Shown here in pieces: positions 12,801 to 24,800 of a stretch of DNA of 64,000 nt. A program made the translations under genes and the position numbers. The stretch is from Prunella strophiata (Eukaryota; Chordata; Aves; Passeriformes; Prunellidae): NCBI GenBank assembly GCA_036583965.1, contig JAZBQD010000030.1:51895551-51959550 (forward strand), in the 5' to 3' direction. Below the pieces are notes generated by a model. It did no database searches and had not been told where the DNA came from. It saw nothing but the letters and a program-made list of their open reading frames with translations. The stretch's first letter is position 1; every line of letters begins with the position of its first letter.

Positions 12801-15800
12801 CATCATGTTTGTCTTGAGGATATCAGATTCTGGGTTAGGGAAACAAAAGTCTCAAACCTTCCATGGACAGTTTGAAACAGTCTTTTTTTTTTGTGCATCA
12901 AAATGGACCATGATGACTCTGTTTGGGTAGATACATAAAGTAAACAAGGAAGCTAGAAGAAGTTGGTTTTAAGTGCCCATCAGAACCTTAATAGTTGGGA
13001 AAGGAAAAGGAAAGCATTATTTTAGGTCATCCCATAACACAGCTCTACCATTTCACATTAGTTTTGGGTTACAATGAAAGGGTGACAAACACATTGCAAA
13101 CAGGACTGGCATTTTCCATATCTGAAATGGGAAGTTGCCACAACCACAGAAGGGGCCACTGAAATGTGGTCAGCTGAGTCTGCTGGCTGGACAGCTTCTA
13201 TCTTGGTTATCAATCCATCTTCAGGAAACAAGAGCAACTGCAGCAGGGCTGTCCTGCTCAGAGCACATAAATTGCAAAGCTGCAGTGACTTGCAGATGAT
13301 GGGCTGGCTCAGAGAAGCCCCAGTGTAAGCCCTGAAAGCTGACATCAGCACTGCTCTTCTCAGTCTGCAGACACCCCCAGGTGCGGAGGGAGGTCAGCGA
13401 AAATGGGCAGACACATGAATTCCCAAAAATGACTGATAATGCATTTTTTTCCCCTCTATCCAAAAGGCTGACCAGATGTTTAACCTCACTTAAGGATATA
13501 ATTTCAGTACTCTGATAATTTTTCTTTTGGGTAGGGGAGGAGAGGAGTAATGAGTAGTCATAAGGGGGGAGCAGAAGTTTCAATCATTACCATGTGCACC
13601 CTCAACAAGGGTCTACACCGCAGTTTGATCAGCCCCATATCAAACTACTCACAGAAGTGCTGACTGAACAACTTAAGACTCGTACCAGTGAGTGTGCTAG
13701 CCAAATCCAGTGGTGAGCTACAAAATCTTGGGAAAAGGACCTTTCTTATTACCTAAGTACAGCTCCTTGATTTATGTCATTATGCTAAAAGGACAGTCAC
13801 CACAGGTACCCTACAGTACTGTTAGACAGGAACTGAGGGGATGGAGAGAGAACCCGGACAGCTTTGCTTGCAGATTCATCAGTGGCTCTTGTGGTACTTC
13901 CAAATTGCAGTCTGATCCTGCTTTAGAGTCTTTGTAAGGGATAGAAGTTTTGTTCTTTTTACCTGTCCATATAAAGGACGAAGCATGCTTTTATTTAATA
14001 AAGTGGTTAGCATGAATTCTATAGTGTGCTGAGTCCTTCAGTGCCTACTTATACAGTATCTGGCATCAACAATTCATCTGTTAGACCCAAAAGTAAGGAA
14101 AACACATTAATGGTGTGCTCTCAGTTCTTCCATTTTCAGACTTTGTATTTATAACAGGCTACATAACTGGAAGTCTATGCAGGCCTATAAATAAGGTCCT
14201 GTAAATTCTAAAGGAACACACCCAGACAATCATTGCACTTAGGTTTTCCCCAGAAAACTTTCCCAAGATCTCTGATTCTACAAGGCATACAGATATCTTT
14301 TTACACAGAGAAAAACAAATTAACATCTATGCTTTTAAAAACATAACAAACTACAAAGGCAATATGCTATAGCAGGAAATAATAACTCAGGTGGAAAATA
14401 GATGTGGTTTTATATTCCCACTGTAATCTGAGCAATCAAGAAACAGGTATCATGATGATTAAGTAATTTTACATTCTGTATTATTATTTTTGACAATTTC
14501 CCTCTTTCAAGAACAAATATGGTTGCTATAGTGTGGCACTAAAATGCATCTGAAGACTCAGTTACACACATATATGTAAATACATATAAATACAAGCAGT
14601 CAATTTCAGACCAAAACCATAAAACTTTAATCTATGGAAAAGAAACGAGCTTAGGCAAAGAAAAAAAAAAACCAGCATGAAAAATGTTTTTCAAACAGAA
14701 TGTTAACCCTAACAAAAGTTTACTGCAAGTTTCTGTTGCAGTATCACACACTCCAATTATTAATTAATCATATAATAATTACAAATCCTTGACAAAAAGA
14801 ACAATATGACTAGAAGAAAGTAATAGTGGGATAGTGGTGTCACTGTATTGCCTGCATTTGCTGGTCTTTCCAATGTATTTTGAATTCAAAGTGCCTAATC
14901 CTCTGTTAAGGAGAAAAGAGACACCATGATCTGGGCCAGGAAAAGAAAATTAGATTTAAAAATTAAAAGACCCAAAAAGCTTGGTAAGTACAACTGAATC
15001 ACTTCTTCTAACTCTATTTATTTTATAGTGTAAGATGAATGCTAAGAAGCCTAAATCTGGATTTAAAAAAAAAAAAGCTTGGACTCAACACCCAGCACTG
15101 TAAGCTCCCCAAAACTAATGCACTTAAAAACAGAACTTAAATTACACCCCTTTTTAGTTCTGCCAATATTTCTGATGAATAAACAGTTCAACAAATTAAA
15201 ATTATAAAAGAAATCCTAAATGTTTGCACAGCATTAACCATCTGGCATAACCAGCAGTATCTTTGGCACTTAAGACTTGTACCTATCATCATTATTTCAG
15301 CTTTGCGAAATATGAATCTTTTGGTGGTGGAGAAAATCAACCAGAATTTTAACAGGCTCATGTCACAGTTCCAGAACTTGCCTGTGCTTGGGTTGCGCAG
15401 TTTTGTAAACAAGGGTTCGCTGTCAGGTGCCTTAGGGGGGTCAATAGCAGCCTCTGTAGGGGGAGAGGAAAAAGTTATGAACTTGTAAATTGTGAAGTAT
15501 TTCACATCTGCTTCACCAAGACATTCAGAATTAATTGGATTGACACTTTTTGAAAACACACGCACACATCTGCCTAAAAATTGTATGCCTCAGCCCAAAT
15601 TCATCCTACCTGATCAAGGCACTTAAATTATGATTCCAGACTTCCTGGCACTCTCTATCTGTCACAGGAAAGATATGCACCTGGGGATGATTTAGATTTT
15701 GAAAACCACTTCCCCCTAGAGAGCCTTCAGGCAAGAGAGCTCCTAAATTTGACATCCCAGTTAAGTAAGATGAACTGATATGCTGCCCTGATTAGTCACA

Positions 15801-18800
15801 AAGACAATGAGAATGCTTTGGTTAGTTAGGCCAAGCACAACGTGGACATTAAGAAAGTGCAAAAGGTAAAATACACACGGGAAGAAACTATCCTTTAAAG
15901 CTTTCATGAAGTCAGATTATGCAGGAATTAGCCTATTCTAGTTATTATGTCTGTGAAAAACATGCACACTTATTTATCTGTTATATATAAACTTGAAATA
16001 TAAAGATTTGCATTTAATTCTCCCCACAAGAAAAAAGCTGAGAGAATGCAGCACCTCTGGCTGAAGCCCCTTAGAGTTATTTTCTTTCCTGTATCTTTGA
16101 ACAAACTGAGGATAAAAAGCAGAGCCACAAAAGCATAATTTTTTCTGTGAAACTGAAAAAAGAAGGAAACAGCTACCACAAGGACGCTGACTCAAGTACA
16201 AAAAAACACATCTATAAGTATCCCCAGTTAATTATATTCTAGCCAAGTTCTTTTTGTAGGGAAAGTCTAACTTATATATATGAAAACAACTTCCCACATC
16301 TCAGTAAAGAGCACCATGACAGCATCATCTTTCTTAGCCTGCACACTGCCAGTTCTGCCTCAATTCCTTTCATACAGGCATTCATCAGAGCAAGGAAAAT
16401 TACTAAAACATTTCACATATATAATGAGTATCCAGACCCCAGAGAATGGACTGACAGAGATCAGGCTGATGTTTGTGTTACGGTGCTGCTGAGGAAAGCA
16501 GAGAAGAGCAGTAGAGGCAGACTGCACAATTATTCAAAGAAACAGAAGTGCCACACTGTCTTTCCCCTTCCAGTAACACCCAGCAGGTTTGGGAAGAGAG
16601 AGCTGGCACAATTCTTCGGCAAACAGGGAAGCAGGAACAGCTTGGCCAGCTACTGAAAGTAGCGGTCCTCCACCCTGGCTGAAAGCCCCAATGTATCTGA
16701 AAAGGACAAGTGGACTTCTCACTCTTGGCTCTTCACTAACACTTCATGGGCAAAAAAAATATAAGGCCGAAATAACTCTCAGCCTTCATATCCACTCCTT
16801 GTTATTCCGTTGTGCCACCAACAGAAGTTGCCCAGACAAAGAAATACGCAGGACACAAAAAACAACTGTGTTCAGTGATAAAAGTGTTGGAGGGTAATAA
16901 TTCTCAGAGTTGTTCAGAGAATTTAAAGTAATTTTCTTCCCTTCAATACTCAACTGAGTCTTCAGGTGGCTTGAAAAAGTGCTTCAAAAAGTTTCAATAT
17001 AAGTTGAGGGCTTTTAATGGAAAAAGTCCGTATTTGCTAAGCAGACTTGCTTCATATGCTGATACATAAACACATGGTTGTCAAGCTACATTTGCCCTGG
17101 CAAAGGCGACTTTCCAATTTCTAGAGCTGTGTATATTTCAATTCTTGACCACAGTTTAACATTAGTGTATTTTTTGTTACTTTTTAAAACACTGAAGTGA
17201 TTAATGATAGTGAAAGAAACACACTGCACATGTTTACTTTGATGTGTTTCACATGAACATATTAAAATATACACAGTAAATGTGAGTTTCAAAATTTAAA
17301 ACAAAAAGCAAAACAAAAAAAACCCCAAAGGAACTTTCAGCGCTCACTTGCTCTGCTTTCTTCATGCATAGATTGATGAACACTGGGAATGAGTCCAGCT
17401 GAGCCTGAAGTTGCATCTTGTCAGCAATTAAGTCAACAATCCTTCCTAAATTTTGGTGTTTTTAATGACATTTGCATCTTTACTGGGTTGGGACGTTCTC
17501 TTCCTAACCTGCTAGTAACACACTGAATTTATCCATCTCTGCTAAGCCTGGGGGACACCTATAGGTAGGGAGCACTAAGTGTAAGAAACCCAAGGAATAC
17601 AGTATCCCTTCTCTTCCTCATCAACCCTCTATCTTCCCAACCAGATAACCACCCTCCTTCATCCAGGCCTGCCCCATGCTATCCCAGGCTCAGCACCCTC
17701 TACTCTGCCCCTCTGGCCCTGCCAGCTCTTCCCTATGTAGTGAAGAGCAGCACAGCTCTGCCCACGGGGCTCTTTGGTGCTCCTCAGCCTCCAAGGGGTT
17801 CACCATGGCACAGAGGGCAGCAGGGATCAAATCCCAACAAACAGTCTGAGTTTTGCAGGCTTCTGTCCCACTATCTCATGGCAATGGGATCAGAGTGTAG
17901 GTCACACTCTCCACAAGGCTGCCACAGAACAGAGTTTGCCTGAAGGGACATGCACACACACAAGGAGAAGGGAAGGACCAGGGCAAAGGCAAAAGCGGTT
18001 TCTCTGAGTTTCTTTAACATTCAATTTCCTCAAAATGTAGGCAGTATTCCACTCCATTTCCAGGGGCATCTGAAGTATATTTTTGTTATAGATTGGCTTA
18101 CTATATGTCAAGTTGGCAGACAAAAAAAAGAGGCAATTGGGAGAATGCCTGCTTGGAAAACTGGATGCAGTATTAATATGGCCTTAAGGGCAAAGAAGGC
18201 CCTATTTATCTGAATTTAAATACCTCATGACTAGGAAAATGCTGAGCAAGGGATTTTTGATGTTAGGTGTCCAAACCTAACTTATTTGTGTTCTGAACTT
18301 TAGCCAGGAAAGGTAACTGGATTTCTTTAATGCCATTACATTTATCAATCCTTCTATTTCAGCAAGGATCTCTTAAAGCTAAGTAAACACAGACTTCTTA
18401 AAAAGCAGTACTGTAGCCATTTTCTAGCAAAACTGAGAGTTAAACTAGGTTAGGAATTTTTTTCAATTTTAAGGTTCACCTCCAGATAAGAAATCCCCTT
18501 ACAGAAAATAAACAGTAAAAAGTAACATTACAGGAAGAGCTGTTTTGTTAAATTCTAAAGGAAAACATTAGATGATTGCCACTATGCTTATTATAACAGT
18601 TCCCATAGCTCAGCTCTGAGAAACTTTTTCCCCCCAGGAATACTTGGGGGAAGATAGGTAAGAGCTTTTTGAACAGTACACTCTCTACCAACAGTGGCCA
18701 GGTCAGCTTACTAACATGTGTCATTCCAGCATGATTTTCTCCTAGGACAACACACACTACAATGATGTAAAAAACTGATAGAAAGGTACAGAGGGCTCAA

Positions 18801-21800
18801 TTAATTCTGTCTCAAGGAGGCATCTCAGCCAGCAAGTCACTCCTTAAACTGCCTGGGAAGACAGAAGGCAGACACTTCCAGGAGGCAGCTGAAGAAAAGG
18901 AGAAAAGAATATTGTGCTTCATGGAGGTCAGACATACAACCAGGCAAATTCTATAAAATACATGAACAAAATGAAGTGAAAATGAATCAGCTTTCAAAGG
19001 ATTCCTGGCAATAATTTCTTCCACAATGGATAGATATGAGGCACTAATGAATCTGGTCATTAAAACAAAGAAGTGTTACCTGGTACAGCAACATAAATAA
19101 ATTGAAAAACAATGCAAAACTCCCACTCAGAGCTATGAAACTGATTATGGATGATGCAAAGTCTATTCACCTTCTTTTTAAAAAAAATACTTATAGAATA
19201 CTATATATAACAGACTAATATCAAGTTATATGGAGTTCCCATGCAAAAAGCTGCCAGCCAAGCAAGCAAAAAGGCTGTAAATATCTGTCAAATGCGTAAG
19301 AGGAAAAAACCCTCTGAGAGCACAAATTTCCCAACCACCACCACCCTGCAAAGAAAAAGGGCTATTTAAGTCTGGAAATATAAAGTTAAGATTTCATTTA
19401 AAAACAGATATTAAACCATACGTCACCTACACAAGTCTTTTCCATTCCCTTCTTAACTTCTAACTGTGCATGAAAGGTGTGTCAGATGGAGACATTATGA
19501 TGGAGCCCATTAAATAGACATTTTATGGAAGACTTTAAACTGTGTAGCCTAAGGGTACAGATAGGTTAGACCTAATAAACATTTTATTTGTGTTCTTTTT
19601 AGAATCTCAACCCTCAAGAAAATGGCTTTAATTCACTGTCCATGTCCTTTGTTGTGCAGTATGCCCTGAAAAAAGCCTAGTGAAAAATAATTAATAAATC
19701 CAGTACTTTGTATCACCCAAATTTCTGATAATTTTTCTAAGTTACAAGGTAGTTAACTGCAAGCATAATAAACGAATTCAGGTATGCACAGACTGAGGAT
19801 ACAGTTTCTTAAATGGCTTCCAAATGACCAAAGATCACAGGCCATAGAAAAGTGCAGTCCTGGGGCCCACAACTCTGCTCCCTTCCTGTTTTGAACCTCT
19901 GCTGCTTTTTTCCACCAAAACTAGCAAGCTCAGTGGCCCCACAGCAAGTCAGCTCAGTTTACTCATCCAGCTGAGAAGTAACTAACAACAATGAAGAAGT
20001 AAATAACTTTCAATCCTATCAGTAAGCTCACTAGAACATGAGACAGAACCCACAGCAGGAGCAGATAGTATAGAATATACCCCTACTCCACATGTGACAC
20101 AGGTGTCTTTGACCAATGCACACAAATTAGAAAACCAGATCATATGTGAACTGAAAGAGTTCAGAAAGCAGATGAGCCACAGGTCTACACTGTTGCTTCC
20201 TTAGCTCACAATACTCAGGGGAGCATTGAACAGAACACAGCTTAATTCACCTCTGCAAACAGCCAATATTTTGCAGATGCTTACATAGAGGGTGTGGGTT
20301 TGTACTTGCCCACACTTGATTTTTGGAAATAATCTTAATGGTTATTCAGTTATGCAAACCTGATGTTACCTCACCACCTTACTCCTTCTATGACTGTATA
20401 TAGTACTCACATCAGGAAGGGGACTTTTGCCATGCCTATTGTAAAAGACAGAATGATAATCAGTTTGGTAATGGCATTTATTATTTGGTGCCCTAAGGAA
20501 ACAATGTTCAATGTGACATAATTTAGAATATTCTACAATAAAACACAGCATCTAAAAATGGCACTGTTTTCTATCTTGACCACAACTTCAGAAAGAAATG
20601 CTACTAGACAGTTTGAATGGTCTTTTGCTCCAGGACTCAGCTAGGTAATGCAGCTAAATTTTAAGACTTAAGCCTGAGAGCATCTTTTGGCTTCCCTTTA
20701 TGCTGGCAAAATTCACTTCTTAGCCAAAAAAACCCCATGTTAATGGACTCACTAGTAGCAATGGACAGTACTAATTCATCCATTACTGAAGTAGAGATGC
20801 TTGGCAGAAAATGCAGAGTTTCAGCTGAATAAAGGGGAGGTCAGTCTTGAGAAGTTCAAGAACTGGTTATCACTTGAAAGGATAAAAACTACAGACTTCC
20901 CTTCTCAATATTTATAGGGTCAGCACTGGTGCAGCTGCATTACTGGCTGAATCAGCCCTATTCCCATATGCAGAGAGGCCTAAGTTGGCATAAGTTGGTC
21001 TCTTCCAAGCCAGATGGCAGAAAGCAGAAGTGGGAGATGGTGTTACACATTAAAACATCTCTTTTCAGTTATTTTATTTGCTATGCTTCCTTCTGGCTCT
21101 TTAGCTTGCCAGTTATATCTGCTTTATTCACAGCAGAGCTCAGCATGCCTTTTAGGAGATGACATGTAAGAAAGAGTGCAAATTACCTGCAGGCAAAAGG
21201 CTTTGTTCAGGAGATGCAAATGCCAGTTTAGGGGGAGGTTTAGTAAAATATGTCCACAGAGTGCTAACTTCTAAAATAAGCATATTCACATTCACCCTAT
21301 TAAAAAGGGTGCAATTATTTTATATAGGTTTTCTGATGTTTTGACTCAGCTGTTAAAAAAAATACATATTTGTTTATTGCAAACATTATATCCAAGTTCT
21401 TTACCTAGATTATTCTAGAAAATATTAAATGTTCAATTATTTGTAAAAATTATCTGGGCTGGTTGTTTGGGTCCAATCTGCTCAATTTTGACACTCATTA
21501 CAATTTTTGATTCAAGCATCCTAACAGCCCAGCAGTGCAATCCATTTTGTGGCAAGATAAACTGATTGTTTTTTTTAAACACTTACTGAAAGCATGTATC
21601 AAAGTGCAAGGATGGAAAAAAAAATTAATGCAAAACCTGTCTACGTCTGTTTTTAAAGCAAACCACTTTCACAAATTAAGTATTCCACAGCTCCTTTTGC
21701 TATGACACCTTCTCTCACTATGACCCAAAATTTTCAAGTCAAATACTTCCTCGGTTACTGCATGGAGACAAAAGTTCCTTAGTCTCAACTGAAAGGATGG

Positions 21801-24800
21801 AGGATTAATTTAATGTGTGCTGATGCCCCATGGTTTGGCATCACAGTCCATTTATTTCTGCCTCCATTTGACTTTTGGCATATATGAGATTTGTTCAAAC
21901 AATTTGCCAAGTATAATGTGAAACTGCTCCTTTTATTTTTGAACAAGTAATTCCTAAAAATAATAGGATTGTTAAATTTCTCTCCCCCATTGCAACCCTT
22001 CCAGTTCTATTCATATGGCAGTTCCCATAAAACAATAAAAGAGCTAATCAATTTACTGTTTAAGAAAACAGCAGACTGAAAAAATGTGCTCAGCTAAACT
22101 TGTTTAGCTCAGAAAAATAAAGGTTGAGAATAATTTTCAGCATGCAGCTAACCTCTACTTATTTTCCTAACACAAAGACAGAACATATTAAATACATCAG
22201 TCTTAACTTTAGGTGTGGAGTGGAACATCACACTTCAAAAACTGCCTTCAATTCCTGACCTCTTTGCTAAAACCAGTGAAGGATATAAATAGTTTCAGTT
22301 CTGACATAACACCTATCCCTGAGGAATGCTGAAAAACAGACTGTCCTTCACACCCATCCTGTTAAGCAACTAGTGTGATTTTGGTAAGACCAGTTTGAAG
22401 CCATTGCGTAAGAATGTTTATTTGTTATACAGCGCTCAGATCACATCTATGTCAGAGTGACTTTACCACAGTATTTGAGAGTTTTCCAAAACCCTGCCTT
22501 TAGACAGCCCTAAAATACTGCTGGGTCTCAGCAATAATTCTCAGTCTAGAAATAACTTCTATCTCTTATGATTTTCAGAGAACACATAAAAAATGGTAGT
22601 TCCATGGGCCCAGCTGAAAAGGCAGGTAGAAATGTCCTACTATTCACATTAAAAAGTAGCAGTATTTTTTTTTAAAGTACATGGATACTCAGTAAATACA
22701 GACAGAATCTTCTCTATTAAAGCACATCATCAGTAACTTTGTAGCCATGAGAGAGCCAAAGTTTAATCCCCAGGAGCTACTACTTTTCTCTTGTACCTGT
22801 TCAGTAAGTAGCTAGACCAACAACAGAAAGCCAGTACAGGCATTTCTACATTCTCACGGGCAAAGGGCTTGGATACAAGCATAATGTAACAGCCTTGATT
22901 ACCCATGCTCCCACTAGAAATGCAGGAAAGCACTATCTGGAAACTCAGCCATCCACCAACGAAGCCCGTGTGGTCCTTCAGGACTTGTTAGCACTTGGGT
23001 GTCTCTGCACCACGATTCCTCCAGAACTCCAGATTCGGGAGGTCTTCTTAACCATCGACGTCAACTACTCTGCACAAAGCAAGCTCAGATCCAGACTTCC
23101 AGCCAAGCTAATAAAATCCCCTGGAACATGGAGCACAGCACAGAAACACCCAAGTGGGTCTACACAGAGCCAGCTAGGTCCATCAGGACTTATTAGTTCA
23201 GACACTGTCTGAAAGCAGCTGCACTGCAAAGCTGGTTCTGGAAACAGCAAGAGATGTGTTAACATGGCACAGCACTTGAACTAATAAACTGCTAGTTCTG
23301 AGCTGAGCCTGCCCCAGGCTAAATCTGGTGCCTGTATATCCACTGCACAGTTAATCTGCAACTGCAGAAACAGCCCAAAGAGCTGACTCTGTTTCAAGGC
23401 CAGCATGCACAGCCCTACTGCTACCAACACGACCAAGTTTTGTGTCCTTTCACCTTCCTCCACAATAAGCAATCACTCCATCTACCCTCTTCCTGTTTGT
23501 TCACTGTTTTCTCTCCTGGCCACTCACATCCACTTCTCAGCCTTTCACTATGCATCCCCAGTAAGGCTGCACAATGTACATCAGTGGTTTCCAGCCTTTC
23601 TGGAGTGACTAACATGGTTACTACCCTCTTCTCACCCTGCCTGAGCAGCACTTCCTAACTCCTCTCCCACCACTTCTGCTTCCCTCTTTGTCCTGCCCTT
23701 GGTGGTTCAATCCATAACCAAGGAACCATTACACTTATAACAGCAAAACAAAAACAAGATTGTATTTGCATGTCAAATTGTCCTGGCTTCATGGAAAAAA
23801 AAGCAAGTATCAGCAGAAACACCATCACAAGACTTCTCACTAGGCCAAGGGCAGGCTACCACCTCTAAAGGTAAAATTTGCAATCACACCCAGAAGTTGC
23901 TTAGCAGTCAGCTCAGACATGACTGTCTGAGGTTCTCCTTTTCCCTTCCTACTTGGACTCCCCTTTGTAAGATTCTCCCATGCCAAACATCCCAAGTGTC
24001 TTGGTGTGGCAGAAGGGCTGGCGAGGGTAAAGAATGCCTCAGTCAACCCTGCTTCCCCTGCCCATCTTCACCCACCTCTACAAACCATGCAAAGTAACTG
24101 CTGAGCATATGGCTTGTGGCTCTGCCCTGTGATGTGCAGGCATGAGAGCACCACTAATCACCAAACTTTTACAGTACTGGAAATATGACAGAATTATAAC
24201 TTGCTACACCAAGTGACAGTCTGTCCCTCTGAAAACAGTTCACACCATTGGTAAAAAACTCACTCTGACTGCATTCCTCTAGCCAAAATCATGACTTCAA
24301 CAAAGAACATGCGCAGTTCTATCTGACAGAAAAGATTCCTTGTTTCTGAGCTGTTTCCAGAACACTGAAACCAATATAAAAACTACAAAATCAAAATAAA
24401 ACTGAAATTTGTCTTGTCAGTCATCACACATGCCCTGAATGGCAGAGCAGCAATTCACTTGTCCATGCAATATAACAGCATATAAATGTGTACTTAAACA
24501 AGGAAATCAGTAGTAATATCATAACACTTCAATGTTAAAGCAGACAAGCTTTTTTTAGTAGACTCAGGAACAAATGGCATTGAACTCACACCCAGAAACA
24601 GATCCTGTACTTATCTGCTCCAGTTGGTTTTAGGTATGTATGTATCATAATGCCATACAGGTATTATGAAGATAGAGATTGTCAGTATGAATAGAATTTT
24701 ACCGTCAAAGGACATTTTTGCTCTAAATACAACTGCAACCATCTTCACTCCTGAAAGTAATCAGGTCTTCCTACTACACATTCTGCTAAACAGCCAATGA

